The position numbers and the translations under genes were made by a program. From Calliopum simillimum (lineage: Eukaryota > Arthropoda > Insecta > Diptera > Lauxaniidae): a DNA stretch of 64,000 bases. Location: positions 33,909,948 through 33,973,947 of the forward strand of contig OX638370.1 of NCBI GenBank assembly GCA_951812925.1, read 5' to 3'. The notes beneath the pieces are model-generated. The model did no database searches, was not told the origin of the DNA, and was given only the letters and a program-made list of their open reading frames with translations. Below, in pieces: positions 44,830 through 57,063 of this stretch (within the stretch, counting starts at the first letter, position 1; each line of letters begins with the position of its first letter).

Positions 44830-45501
44830 TTTATACCCTACACCCAGGGTATATTCACTTTGTCCTTCCGTTTGTAACGCAGAGAAGGAGGCGTGGCAGA
44901 TATAGAAAAGTATATATATTCTTGATCAGCGTCACCTCCTGAGTCGATATAGCCATGTCCGTCTGTCTGGCTGGCTGGCTGGCTGGGTGGCTGGCTGGCT
45001 GTGTGTGGAAATACACTTTTTGGGAAATCTTATCAAGATAATTCAATGAAATTTAGTGCACAGACTTCGGCGTCAAAGTAAGCTCGGGGGATTGAAAATG
45101 AGCGAAATCGGTCAACGGACACGCCTACCGCCCATACAAAAAATATATTCAAAATGCAACTTTTTGAGTTTTTTCCACGATAATGCAACCAAAATACACA
45201 TAAATACTACAAATTGTAAGCGCAAGCTCTGAACAAAAACCAGGAGAATTCGGACAAGAGGGCGTGGCACCTCCCATATAAGCAAAAACTTCAAAACGCT
45301 ATACCGAAAGCGTTTTTTGAGAAAATCAAACTACATTTTACTCAAATGCTAAGAACTACAAATTCAAACTTTGAAAAAAAAAAACTGGGTGAATTCCGAC
45401 GAGAGGGCGTGGTACCTCCCATATAAGCAAAACTTTCAAAATACTGCTGTGTAGGGTATTTAATGTTTGGCCAGGCCAAAGGTAACACCCTTACTAGTTT
45501 T
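44830..45501 (-). mobile_element. Repeat family X, copy 6 (minus)
   Basis: Complete, from the terminal hairpin TACCCTACACCCAGGGTATA at 44833 through the GGCTGGCTGGCTGG tract, GGCGTAGGCGTGTCC-type block and GAGGGCGTGGCACCTCCC subunits to GGCCAGGCCAAAGG and CCTTACTAG at the 5' end. The frames at 44855-45294 are shadows. Confidence 0.8.
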
Positions 45502-45949
45502 AAATTGGTCAATGAGCTAATCGATTACCTTACCTGCATTGTTTCTGTATAAAAAAAAGGTTTGACAAAAATCAACTAAAAACTGAGTATGCAGTTAGTT
45601 TTCCGTTCATTTGTAGATTCCAAAATTGTATTTTTGAAAATTCTATTATATTTCTATTATATTTTTGCGTTTTTTTTAGAAAAGTAACAAGCAAAAACAA
45701 AAAAAATCATTTTCAATGTAAACTTCGATGTTGAATCCGGCCTTAGAATTGCTATATCTTGTATGGCTTTCGAGAAATCTTAACCTAAAAGATTTGTTTT
45801 TCCATATTTTAAGGTTATATAACAAAACATGGAAATCTTTAAGCACAAAACCTGATAACGCAGATTGAAGCCCCAGTCTTTAATTTCAAAAATCCGAATC
45901 TAGCAACCAATTTTTTTTATCATGTCTGAGATCCGAGTTATCCTTGATT

Positions 45950-46800
45950 TAAAGTCCAGAAAAAGCTATTTACAGACATGTGGCGTGCATCCACTCTGGA
46001 AATTTTGATGTAAATCTTGTCAACCACGCACCAAAAAAGTGGACTAAATTCTTGAAAAAGTGGAGGAAGACCGACACATAAGGTGTCGCAACATCGCTAC
46101 ATAATCTGAGTGAAAAAAATATTACTGAACGCATTTCAGTACGTGAACCTCTTCTGAATCGAAATGATCTCGAACCATTTTTGCACAGATTGGTTAGGCA
46201 CTAGTGACTACAAATGGATACCGTATGATAGTAATGTGCGAAAAGATCATGGTCAAAACGAGGTGAGCCTGCCCAAATCGTCGCAAAGCCGGAGCTGACG
46301 CCAAGGAAGGTTTTGCTAAGTATTTGGTTGGACTTCAAGGGTCCTGTGTACTAAAAGCTTTTTCTGCTTAGCCAAACGATTAATTCGGAAGTGTTCTGTC
46401 AGCAATTAACAAAATTGAATATAGCGCTCAAGGAAAAACGACCGGAAATAGTCAACAGAAAGGGCATCGCATTTCATCACTACAACGCTAGACCACATAC
46501 TTTTTGGTGATTCGCCAAAAACTGAGGGAGCTTGGTTGGGAAGTTTCAATGCATCTACCATACAGCACAAATCTTTAACCTTCTGATTACCATTTGTTTC
46601 ACTCGTTGCATAATTATCTTGATGGCGTAAAATTTAATTCCCTCGTGGATTGCAAAATGGTCTTGACCGAGTTTTTCCAGCGGAAACCCCAGGAATCTCT
46701 TAAGGACCGCATTATGGTTTTGCCCGAAGATGGCGAGTGGTGCTCAATAACAATGGAAAATATTTGACTCAGTGAAGTTATTATGATATATGAAAAAAGA
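45950..46800 (+). pseudogene. Degenerate mariner transposase relic
   Basis: Plus-strand remnants in order: VDFKDWRPH-like opening region unclear, then SDYKWIPYDSNVRKDHGQN (first Asp region, Glu lost), IWLDFKGPVY, ALKEKRPEIVNRKGIAFHHY with NARPH (second Asp replaced by Tyr), a YHLFHSLHNYLDG motif (third Asp region) and LPEDGEWC at the end. Many stops and changed catalytic residues indicate an old copy. It belongs to another mariner lineage than those at 31440 and 41573. Confidence 0.75.
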
Positions 46801-46819
46801 TTGGATAAACTAAGCATTA

Positions 46820-47588
46820 TTTTTATACCCTACACCCAGAGTATATTCACTTTGTCCTTCCGTTTGTAACGCAGAGAGGAGGGGTGGCAGATATGGAAAA
46901 GTATATATATTCTTGATCAGCGTCACCTCCTGAGTCGATATAGCCATGTCCGTCAGTCTGGCTGGCTGAGTGGCTGGCTGTATGTGGAAATACATTTTTT
47001 GGGAAAACCAAGCAAGATAATTCAATGAAATTTGGTACACAGCCTTCGTCGTCAAGGATAGGAGGACACGCCTACCGCCCATACAAAAAATATCTTCAAA
47101 ATGCAAATTTTGGAGTATATTTCACAACAATGTATCCAAAATACACACAAATACTACAAATGGTAAGCGTAATTGCAAGCTCTGAGCAAAAACTGGTTGA
47201 ATTCGGACAAGAGGGCGTGGCACCTCTCATATAAGCAAAAGCTTCAAAAAGCTGTACTAAAGCGTTTTTTGAGATAATCGAGCTAAATTTGACTCAGACA
47301 CTACAAACTATAAATGCAAGATTTAAGCAAAAACTGGATAAAATCGGACAAGAGGGCGTGGCTCCTCCCATAAAAGCAAAAGCTTCAAAACGCTATTCTG
47401 AAAAAACTTTTTCAGATAATCCAACCAAATTTCACTCAAATACTAAGAACTATAAATGCAAATTCTGAGAAAAAACTCGGTGAATTCGGAGGGCGTGGCA
47501 CCTCCCATATAACCAAAATTTTCAAAATACTGCTGTGTAGGGTATTTAATGTTTGGCCAGGCCAAAGGTATCACCCTTACTAGTTTTT
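46820..47588 (-). mobile_element. Repeat family X, copy 7 (minus)
   Basis: Same organisation as copy 6, with the terminal hairpin at 46824-46845 and the 5' palindrome GTTTGGCCAGGCCAAAG near 47560. It contains four GGGCGTGGC(A/T)CCTCCCAT subunits. Confidence 0.8.
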
Positions 47589-48540
47589 TTTGCTATTTCG
47601 AAATTCGATTAAAAAACATTTAATTCTTGCGACTTTTGAGCCTGAATAACTTTAAATGTGGCAATGATCTCGATATCGGTTTTTGACATTTGTTTTAAGA
47701 TACCAAAATTAAACGATTCCAATTGAAAAATTGGTGGTTATAATTTTTTTGATCAGAAAACTAATCACTGGGCAAAAAATTTATATTTTTTGTTACTATC
47801 TTTCTCAAAACATTCATAACTATTTCTAAATGGTATCTGAATAAAATTTTTTGATGGTCTATATTTAAATTTAAAAAATAGCGTTTCTTCTATTTTTCCA
47901 ATTTGCAGCAAAAAACGGTAATGCAAGCAGGTTTTTTTAAAAAATTTTAACCTTTATAAATTGTTGAAATAAGCTTACCTACAGCAACAGTCAAAATAAC
48001 CGTGGTATTATAAATGAAGTTATAGGTACGAGTACTTAGGAGATAAATTCTTTTTTATTTCAATACATATTTTCAAATCATAGATATTTATTTAATTTTT
48101 TTTTGTGTAAAATATCTCTCTTGGGGGGATTTGAACCCCCAAAACCCCCCCGTGCGCACGGGCCTGATGGGAGGTGCCATGCCCTCTCGTCCAAATTCAT
48201 TTAGCTTTTGTTTAGAGGTTGCAGTTACTATCCTTAGTATTTATGTCTATTTTGGTTGCGTTATCGTGAATAATGCTCATAAAATTGCGTTTTAAATATA
48301 TTTTTTGTATGGCGTGTCCTTTGGCCGATTTTGCTCATTTTCAATCTCGCGAGCTAGCTTTTACAACAAAGGCAACTTATCAAATTTCATCGAATTATCT
48401 TGCTTAGTTTTCTCGTAAATATATTTCCACAGACGGACAGCCTGCCAGCCAGATGGACATGGCTATATCGACTCAGGAGGTGACGCTGATCAAGAATATA
48501 TATACTTTTCCATATCTGCCACGGCTCCTTCTCAGCGGTT

Positions 48541-50814
48541 GTAAGAGCAATAAACTTTTTAAAAATCATATTTTCATTTCACTAAGAAAAAATCAGTTGC
48601 TTCTAAACTGCTACAGAAAGTTAGTTGCAGTTATCGAATTTGTTTTAATTTTCGCTTTAATATTTGCCTTTGAGTAAAATGGTTGTATTTCCTTTTACCC
48701 AAGTCATTAAAGTTCTTTTCTGCCGTAATTTCAAAGAGACAAGACCAGCAAATGTAAGTTTAATCTTTAATAATCGTAATTGTTTTTAAATAAAAATATT
48801 AAAAATCCTAAATGAATTTTAGAAAAGTGTTGCAATTTCTTTGGCAAAACTTAAATTTTTATCTTGGATTTTCTTAAAATCAATTTATTGCAATTTTGTT
48901 ATATTTGCGAGATTTTGTTTTGTGAAAAGAAAATCAAATTTGTTTTTCACGTGATTTCTTAAAATGAATAATTTTCAAAAAACTAAATTGGCAAATATGT
49001 CAAAGTGAAATTAGTTTAATTACAAAAATAAAGTAAAAACTTAAAAAAATAAAGGAAAATAATTTTACTTTTAATTTTAATAATTGAAGTTTTAAAAATA
49101 AAAATCCATTTATTTGCTAAAGAAATAGAAATTTTAAAGTTATTAAAGATACATAAATATCGATTATTTTAGAAATTATAGTTCATTGAACTTTGCATTG
49201 TTGGACAAGGGCATAGCATTTTCTATATACACACATTCTCTGGTGCCAAAAAAAAAAAAAAAGGTATATAAAAAAACCAAAACTTGTTTAACTTTACATG
49301 CATTAATCTTGCATTTTTTTTCGTATAGTTTTGGCACCAAAGCCTAAGCTAATATATAGAGTCCACTTTCGGATAAGAGCGTGAACCGCTAGAGCTTTTT
49401 CGGAGTATATATATATCTGGCTGGTATTGATCTCCTAAAGTCAACAAGTTGTCAACAACATAACAGAAAAACAAGGCATTTGGTTATACATACCGCAAAG
49501 CAAGCGTTGAAAAGTACTTTGCGACAAGTAATAGAAATTAAGATTTTTTTTTAATAAAACTAAGTGAAAAAAAAATTGAAATTAGATAATCAAAAACTAA
49601 CTAATTCAATAAGGTTGAAAAAAAAAGGTAAAACGTTAAATAATCACATATATATAAAAGGAAAAAAAAATACATTCTAAACTAAAAAAAAAAAGTGTAT
49701 TAAAACCTAATTAAAACTTGAAAAATAACCTAATTTGTGAACAAAACAAAAGTCTTAAGAAAATTTTAAAAATGTTTTAGTTTTCATCGAAAAACAATGA
49801 AAAATAACTTATAAAAATTAATTAGTGCTAGTGCGAAAATAAAAATATTATATACAAAAAAAAAAGAAAAGAAAACTAGTGCTATCTGCTTATGCATATA
49901 TAAGCTGCCTGCATACATATGAAAGTTTAAAAAGCACTGTGTTGCAAAACACATCTTAGTTTTTTTCTTTTCTCTTTTTATTTTATTTAATTTTGGTTTG
50001 AAATTAATTAATTTTTCTTTTGTAAAAGTGTCAAATGATTAACTAAATTTTTATTATTTAGAAATCAAATTGAAAGTTTTGGGTATTACTTTTACAGCAT
50101 CATTTCGCACCGCTGAAAGATCTTTCATCGATGGATTTCGCTGGTAACAACAACATATGTACGAGTATGTAAGTGATACCATAACTTAACTTTTTTTATC
50201 AAAACAAAAACGCAAAGTAATCATTGAATAATTTTTTTTTGGGTATTTTTTTTCTTGATACCAGTAAAATAAGATTTTGCCATTTCAATTTCTTTTAAAA
50301 ATTAATTTCACAATTAATACCAAATTAGCTTTAGGGCCTATATTTTTTTTTAGAATTAAGTTCTTTTTGAATGATTTTTTTTTTTAATAAACATTGTTAG
50401 CATAATGAACTGCTAAATTTTCGAGTGTTTTGACTTAAGCAAACCTAGCAAAAGGGAAATGTAGGTGTTTTTTTTATAAGGGGATCAATCCTAAAATAGA
50501 ATTCGGCTAAAATCATTGACCCGTGGAAGGGAGGGCCAAATATTGCCACATAAAATCTGTGGGCAATCATGCATAAGTTCGATTTTCCTAATTTTCACTT
50601 TTTTTTCTTTAAATTGCTCTTTATTTTGATCTTGTTTTGGTTTTAATTTGTGTTAGCACGCAAAATTTTTATTAAATTTGTCTGTGGCGAAAAGTTTTAA
50701 GATAAGGGTCATGAACTTCACACCGATTGCCGACGAGCCAGAGCTGGAACCTAACGCGTGCTTGTACCCTTGACTTAAGCGGCTTTCCAAAAGGCGATAT
50801 GCTACACGGTACAA
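48541..50814. other. A/T-rich non-coding DNA, possibly the 5' end of an unseen gene
   Basis: No long frame is present. A TATA-like run (GTATATATATATCT, about 49406-49419) is followed by an A-rich leader-like stretch. An ATG in CATCGATGGATTTCGC (50131) reads 12 codons to a good splice donor, ATGTAAGTGAT (donor GT at 50169). However, the wording ACATATGTACGAGTAT is a common spacer motif in this window (17518, 24565, 60308), so a coding exon is doubtful. A GC-richer patch at 50711-50775 can be read as a 20-codon frame (MNFTPIADEPELEPNACLYP), also unproven. Confidence 0.3.
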
Positions 50815-50849
50815 GCGAAAGGATAAAGTGTATATACCCTGAGTGTAGG

Positions 50850-51700
50850 GTATAATTAATTTATAAACATTTTAACATAAAATTAAGTTAAAAAGAATAA
50901 CATTATAGTCAAAATTAAATAAGAAAGTACACATTGCTACTAACTAAGATAACACAAATGAAATAATAATAAATATCTGATTTTTCCGCGAAAAAGCTTT
51001 ATGAATTAAAAAAAAAATTATCTTCATTTGAAAAGCTTTGAAGTATTGAATGCTTAAAATTGCTATAGTTGATAATGCTTTTAAGGCTGTGTGGCGACGA
51101 GTTATAAGTCCTCCAGGCGTTGATGAATAAGAATCGTGTTGAATTACAGTACGTGAATTTAGGTAAAATTAAAAACAAAGGTCTGTGTTAGATACTGAAC
51201 CTAAGTTTTTCATAGAAATAAGACGGAGTTTTTAAATGAACAATTTTATGCAAATAAATGCAGCTTCTGGCTTTAAGGTAATTCTCAATCGAGCAACCAA
51301 GAACCTTACTGCTCCATGAAGAGACATGGTCATATCTACGTATCCCATATACATAGGGTGTAGCGTTATTTAAAGCAACTTGCAATTTCTGCAGCGACCT
51401 AGAGTTCAATTTGCTAAAGATAACTTCAAAGTAGGATATAAAGTTGCATAATTAGCTATCGCTTGGTTTCAACCTCTACGCTGATGCCGCAGGGCAGCAT
51501 AAATTTTCTTATAACCAGGTTGATGTGGTCAACCCAAGTTAAAATGGAATTCAGTTGAAACCCAAGGCAGGTGGCCTTGTCAACAAAATTCAATTGATAA
51601 TCATCAATACACAAAGAAGAATTTTGATCAATTTCTGGTGTAGTTCGTGAGATTGGTAAGGCAATCGATTTAGTTGGATTTAGGCAAAAATCCAAAGCAT
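50850..51700 (-). pseudogene. LINE 3' fragment, same family as 7951-11300
   Basis: Minus-strand pieces FCLNPTKSIALPISRTTPEI, CLGFQLNSILTWVDHI (51695-51456), VALNNATPYVYGIRRYDH and YLHKIVHLKTPSYFY (51409-51188), then a 3' region (51180-50850). Its 3' boundary is the terminal hairpin of a family-X copy (50829-50855), exactly as in the other copy. It is interrupted on its 5' side by a mariner fragment at about 51700. Confidence 0.8.
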
Positions 51701-51702
51701 AA

Positions 51703-52097
51703 ACTTACTCAGAACGTTTTGACGCACGACCATCATTTGTGTTGTTTACAGTGACTTGAAAAAAATCAATTTCGCAAAAAAAAAGGAATTAACTCGTGAA
51801 CATTTTCGTGCAATCAGATTTCACAACTTTCGACGTGGATTATCACGACAAAAGCGATGAATTCAATCGTGGCCGACGCTCGCTCAAAGACGAATTTCGT
51901 GAAGGTCGTCCAAAAACGGCCGTTGTGCCGGAGAACATTGATGCCGTGCGTGAACTGATAATGCAAGATCGTCATGTGACTTATAGTGAAATAGAGGCAT
52001 CCTTGGGTATTAGTTTCACTCCAATACATTCGATATTGCATGAACACAAAGGATTGTTCTCGTTGGAGACCCCATCATTTATCAATCTCTTAAATTA
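51703..52097 (+). pseudogene. mariner 5' fragment (same family as 11945-13050)
   Basis: Starts GCATAAACTTACTCAGAACG, the same end as at 13050. The frame (51796 on) covers the N-terminal DNA-binding domain: NRGRRSLKDEFREGRPKTAV, ELIMQDRHVTYSEIEASLGI. It breaks off after LFSLETPSFINLL, where the other copy continues with SLKKGRIVWCKEM. The catalytic domain is absent. Confidence 0.85.
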
Positions 52098-52600
52098 CAC
52101 TAGTTTACAAATTAATTATTTTTTCTGTGATCTTAGTGCCACTATCAAATTCTTATGAAAAATGACTACTTGATTCCGAAAATAACTTTATTTTTTGTTT
52201 CTACGGAGGTGTTTTCGAGAAATCCCCCTTTTCCTGTTTTTGAAGGGGGGAAAAATATGATCTCATATAATCACAAATATCTCGTAAGCCAGTAAAGCCA
52301 GCTTAACATATAAGACAACAAAAGAAACGTAATAAAATTTGACATAAACGCTTCATACGTAACTTTTCGATCAGTTTTTAGTTTCTGCGTTATTAATAAA
52401 CATTTCGAAAAATTTTGATTTTTCTTTTGAAAAATCGAAAAAAAAAAGTTTTCAATTGGGATATTTTCTTCAAAAAAAATTCGGTAAAAATGAAAAAAAT
52501 TCATTGCGTAAAAGTTTAAAGAATCTCAGTAAAAAAAAAATACTTTTCGAGCAAATTAATGGATAAATAACGGAGTTATCTTCTCTTCTTATACGAGATA
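52098..52600. other. A/T-rich non-coding DNA
   Basis: No gene is seen; A/T tracts and short palindromic stretches only. Confidence 0.45.
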
Positions 52601-55140
52601 AAATTGTATGTACTTATGTACTTATGTATGTTTGTTTGGAACGGGCAAAACTTTTTCTCGAAAACGGGTACAGCGATTTTAATGAAACTTGGAACAGTGT
52701 TAGATATTGGCATACAATGAAGAATGAGCTAAAATTGAACTTTGTAAATGCTCACCAGGGGGCGTGGCACCGCCCTAAATTTTAAATTTGATTTGATCAT
52801 AACTCGCAAACCATACAAGGTATTTAAATGAAATTTGGTAGGCGGGTACTGCTTAATAATACCTTGTGACAAGCAAAAAGTGGGCGGGATCGAAGAAGTG
52901 CCACGCCCACTTTTCAGCCCTTGAAAATTTTGATTCAATATTACTCGAAAACGACTCCAACGATTTTAATGAAAATTTAGGAGATTTTACCTCTGCAAAC
53001 AAGAATTAATATGTGATGTGCCATTATATTGAGAAAACTCGTTGAAGGGCGTGGCACCGCCCACAAAAATATAATACGGTATAAAAAGAAAACTAATAAA
53101 GTAATCATTCTAAAATTAACTGTGGGGAGCATACTTGCTATAAGGCATCTCTGATCTGAAAGCGGGCAAAATATCGCCGTTGCGCGTGGAACCTCCCATA
53201 CAAGCAAAATACGTTAAATGTTATTTCTCGCAAATTTTACAATGTATTTTAATGAAATTTGGTATGTAGGTACTGCTTAATAATATCTTGTAACAAACGA
53301 AAAATGGGCGGGATCGAAGCAGTGCCACGCCCACTTTTCAGCCCTTGAAAATTTTGATTCAATATTACTCGAAAATGACTCCAACGATTTTAATGAAAAT
53401 TTAGGAGATTTTACCTCTGCAAACAAGAATTAATATGTGATGTGCCATTATATTGAGAAAACTCGTTGAAGGGCGTGGCACCGCCCACAAAAATATAATA
53501 CGGTATAAAAAGAAAACTAATAAAGTAATCATTCTAAAATTAACTGTGGGGAGCATACTTGCTATAAGGCGTCTCTGATCTGAAAGCGGGCAAAATATCG
53601 CCGTTGCGCGTGGAACCTCCCATACAAGCAAAATACGTTAAATGCTATTTCTCGCAAATTTTACAATGTATTTTAATGAAATTTGGTATGTAGGTACTGC
53701 TTAATAATATCTTGTAACAAACGAAAAATGGGCGGGATCGAAGCAGTGCCACGCCTACTTTTCAGCCCTTGAAAATTTTGATTCAATATTACTCGAAAAC
53801 GACTCCAACGATTTTAATGAAAATTTAGGATCTGTTACCTCTTCAAACAAGTATTAATATGTCATATGCCATTATATTGGGAAAACTCGTTGAAGGGCGT
53901 GGCACCGCCCACAAAAATATAATGCGCTATAAAAAGAGTACTACTAAAGCAATCTCTCTGAATTTAACTGTAGGGAGTTTACTTGCTATTAGGCACCTAC
54001 GACCTGAAAGTAGGCAAAATATCGAAAGTGCGCGTGGAACCTCCCATACAAGTAAAACACATTAAATGCTGTTTCTCGCAAATGATACAACATATTTTGA
54101 TGAAATTTGGTATGTAGGTACTGCTTAATAATATCTTGTAACAAACGAAAAATGGGCGGGATCGAAGCAGTGCCACGCCCACTTTTCAGCCCTTGAAAAT
54201 TTTGATTCAATATTACTCGAAAACGACTCCAACGATTTTAATGAAAATTTAGGAGATTTTACCTCTGCAAACAAGAATTAATATGTGATATGCCATTATA
54301 TTGAGAAAACTCGTTGAAGGGCGTGGCACCGCCCACAAAAATATAATACGGTATAAAAAGAAAACTAACCAACTGGAAAAGGTCGTTGGAAAAGGAAATC
54401 CAAGAATCGGGAAAATCGTGGCAAGAGATCAAAGTCATCGCAAGGGATCGTGACAAATGGAGAGATTTCATATTGGCCCTATGCTCCTCCTAGGAGTTAA
54501 AGGAGAATACATACAATACATGCATAAAAAGAAAACTAATAAAGTAATCATTCTAAAATTAACTGTGGGGAGCATACTTGCTATAAGGCATCTCTGATCT
54601 GAAAGCGGGAAAAATATCGCCGTTGCGCGTGGAACCTCCCATACAAGCAAAATACGTTAAATGCTATTTCTCGCAAATTTTACAATGTATTTTAATGAAA
54701 TTTGGTATGTATGTACTGCTTAATAATATCTTGTAACAACCGAAAATTGGGCGGGATCGAAGCAGTGCCACGCCCACTTTTCAGCCCTTGAAAATTTTGA
54801 TTCAATATTACTCGAAAACGACTCCAACGATTTTAATGAAAATTTGGGATCTGTTACCTCTTCAAACAAGTATTAATATGTCATATGCCATTATATTGGG
54901 AAAACTCGTTGAAGGGCGTGGCACCGCCCACAAAAATATAATGCGCTATAAAAAGAGTACTACTAAAGCAATCTCTCTGAATTTAACTGTAGGGAGTTTA
55001 CTTGCTATTAGGCACCTACGACCTGAAAGTAGGCAAAATATCGAAAGTGCGCGTGGAACCTCCCATACAAGTAAAACACATTAAATGCTGTTTCTCGCAA
55101 ATGATACAACATATTTTGATGAAATTTGGTATGCAGATCT
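52600..55140. repeat. Tandem array of a ~424-bp repeat, about five copies
   Basis: The landmark AAAATTTTGATTCAATATTA recurs at about 52923, 53347, 53771, 54197 and 54790: period 424-425 bp, the last enlarged by a LINE insertion and its target duplication. Each unit holds GGGCGTGGCACCGCCCACAA, GCGCGTGGAACCTCCCATAC and GTGCCACGCCCACTTTTCAG. Units alternate between two types (gagattttacctctgcaaac / gatctgttacctcttcaaac), so some were duplicated as blocks. Repeated identical frames (52977, 53401; 53859, 54788) are repeat artefacts. Confidence 0.93.
54369..54523 (+). mobile_element. 5'-truncated LINE tail, 155 bp, with 16-bp target duplication
   Basis: Flanked by ATAAAAAGAAAACTAA at 54353-54368 and 54524-54539. 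The insert reads, in one open frame, SWQEIKVIARDRDKWRDF then ILALCSS and a stop, the usual C-terminus of many insect LINE ORF2 proteins. It ends in a short ATACATACAATACAT-type tail. Confidence 0.85.
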
Positions 55141-55907
55141 GGATCAGGAGTATCTAAAGCATAACAAAAAGAAGGCTTTGTTTAATAATTGCCACGCCCA
55201 CTTTTTTATCAAAATATAAATTTTTGTTAATAACTCAGGCACACAAAAAAATGGAATGAACTGTTTAATTCTTATATGCAGTCTGATGTACTTTTTGACG
55301 CTAAATCCGTCTTCATCAGCAGAACTGTCATTATACCTGCAGGATTTTGAAATATCCTTGCTTAAAGTTGAAGAAAACGCTGTGTTCAGTCTTACAGCGT
55401 AGCTACAAGAAAATGTGAAATTCTTTTTTATTAATAGCATCGGATAGTTACACTCTTTCTTATCCAAATATCCTTTCAGATTTTTCCAATAGGATTCTAA
55501 TTTTCCGATTTATGATCCTTTGAAGATAAGATATTTCAGCCGCCATACAAAAGACAAAATATTTTGGGTGCGTGGCATATCCCATTTATTTATTTCAGGG
55601 CATTCTATTTCGCCAAAAAAAAAAATTTGAGTTTTTGATATTTTTCTATGCCATTCGATGCTTTCCGAGTTTTTTCTTATTATTATTCTCATCGGTTTAT
55701 ATATCATTTTGAAAGCATGACCGTTAGAAGTGAAAAGATACAAGTTTCATAACAAAAAATAGCTATGAATAAAAACATCGACTAAAATAATATGATTAGA
55801 TTATTGACCGAGCAGGGATCGGGCTCCAGGTACTAATCAATTAAGTGAAAATACCAAAAGTCAAATTTTACTCTATTTTTGTAATTTTCCTTGCATAAGG
55901 GTACAAT
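55141..55907. other. Non-coding DNA
   Basis: No supported gene; minus-strand frames at 55144-55467 and 55510-55743 lack recognisable domains and run through low-complexity sequence. Confidence 0.4.
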
Positions 55908-56335
55908 TTTGAAAATTTTTTTTTCCGATTCATATTTTTTTTAATTAGGTGGACCATCATTAGTAAAAAAAATTATTTTAATTTTTTTCGCCCGCGTAGT
56001 GTTGCCGTATTAGAAAAAAACCAATTATTTGAGGTGTTACTTAACTTCAACTGATCTGTAAAGAGAACGTCATATCTTTTTCATATTTTTGTCATTAATA
56101 TATATTATTACAAAAATTTTAAGTTAATGCGGACCAAGATCGGAAGAAAAATCACAGTTCCATTCTAGATTTAGTGAGTGAACCTACTAAATTACTGAAG
56201 TTAAGTGACTCCTCAAATAATTGTTTTTTTTTTCTAATACGGCAACACTACACGAGCAAAAAAATAAAAATAATTTTTTTTACTAAAGATTGGCCCACCT
56301 AATCAAAATAAATATGAATCGGTCGAATCGGAAAT
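55908..56335. mobile_element. Small foldback element
   Basis: Arms 55908-56055 and 56195-56335 share TCTAATACGGCAACACTAC and its complement, CAAATAATTG, and AATTTTTTTTTCCGATTCAT against ATGAATCGG. The centre is near 56125. No coding content. Confidence 0.75.
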
Positions 56336-57063
56336 TTCAAGAATTTTCGTCTGTTGTTGAAAAATTCCAAAAATGACTGTTTAATTAGTTCAATATAAAA
56401 TTATCATACTTCAATTTAGAAAAAGCGCGTTGGTACTTTCATTAGTACTATACAAGCAAAAAAACAGTCAATAAACTAACTTCATAATTTATCTAGGGGA
56501 ACCTGCCTATCTATCATTAAAGTTCTCGTAATTTCGAGAGCCTGCATTGTATGTGGAAAATAAATCCGCTCTTGTAGGTTTTAATTGTAGCTAGCGTAGC
56601 ATGTCTCAAAACCAGAGTGTGTTACCAACTAACAATTTGGCAATTTTTCACAACAGACGGCGCTAGTGAGCCTTATGATTTATGCATAATGGCGATCCTG
56701 CTCAGAGAGTTTACTCGTGACCTATAGCACAATCGCTTAAGCACCGCGTTCTCTTTCATTAGAAAACCGGAGTCACGGGTTCGAGTACGGTTTCTGGCAA
56801 GATTTAACTAAAACTGATCTGATGAGGCTATATACATGTTTATATATGAAAAATATATAAATATGTATGTGGAAGTAGCCGAAACATATGTAATCAATTT
56901 CCATGTTAACACTTGCTTTCGTCTGTTGTTGAAAAATTGCAAAAATGACTGTTTAATTAGTTCAATATAAAATTATCATACTTCGAATTCTTTATTTTTG
57001 AAACACAAAATTCATTCATAGTAAGTAAGATGGAACTTGAATATACTCACTCGATTTGACCGT
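56336..57063. repeat. Mosaic of duplicated non-coding segments
   Basis: 56346-56415 and 56926-56990 are copies of each other and of 40390-40460. 56608-56665 matches 29870-29932. 56830-56985 matches the sequence flanking the gypsy element on both sides (35195-35240 and 40305-40460), forming its uninterrupted counterpart. Confidence 0.7.
56714..56798 (+). other. tRNA-like block (tRNA-derived SINE or tRNA relic)
   Basis: TATAGCACAATCGCTTAAGC resembles a Pol III A box with D arm, and GGGTTCGAGTAC about 50 nt later resembles a B box (GGTTCGANTCC). The acceptor and T stems do not pair well, so this is not a working tRNA gene. It may be the head of a tRNA-derived SINE. Confidence 0.35.

Larger units (their letters stand above)
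44003..48166. mobile_element. hAT-like element, 4164 bp, with nested insertions
   Basis: Inserted in family X copy 5 with the perfect 8-bp target duplication ATGGGAGG (43995-44002, 48167-48174). Ends AAGGGCCGTGCGCA and CAGGCCCGTGCGCA are followed by C/G-rich runs (GGGGGGGTTTTC and complement). Eight-bp duplications and CAGGGCCGTGCGCA-type ends fit hAT. No hAT transposase is recognised; the inside holds two minus-strand family-X copies and a mariner relic, with A/T-rich sequence between. Confidence 0.75.
43573..48540 (+). mobile_element. Repeat family X, copy 5, split by a hAT-like element
   Basis: The 5' half (43573-43994) has GTAAGGGTGTAACGTTTGGCC and subunits. The 3' half (48175-48540) has the ATGGCGTGTCC block, the GCCTGCCAGCCAGATGGACA tract and the TATATCGACTCAGGAGGTGA block. 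It is the closest relative of copy 1 and shares extra upstream sequence with it. Confidence 0.8.

Noticed and set aside
50708..50773. GC-richer 20-codon frame as an exon or short peptide gene
   Set aside because: Joining it to the candidate upstream donor through the acceptor at 50656 gives an early stop; no other support.
52977..55084. Repeated identical small proteins (76 and 68-98 aa) suggesting a tandem gene family
   Set aside because: They are chance frames in a 424-bp non-coding tandem repeat, on both strands, with no start context or domain.
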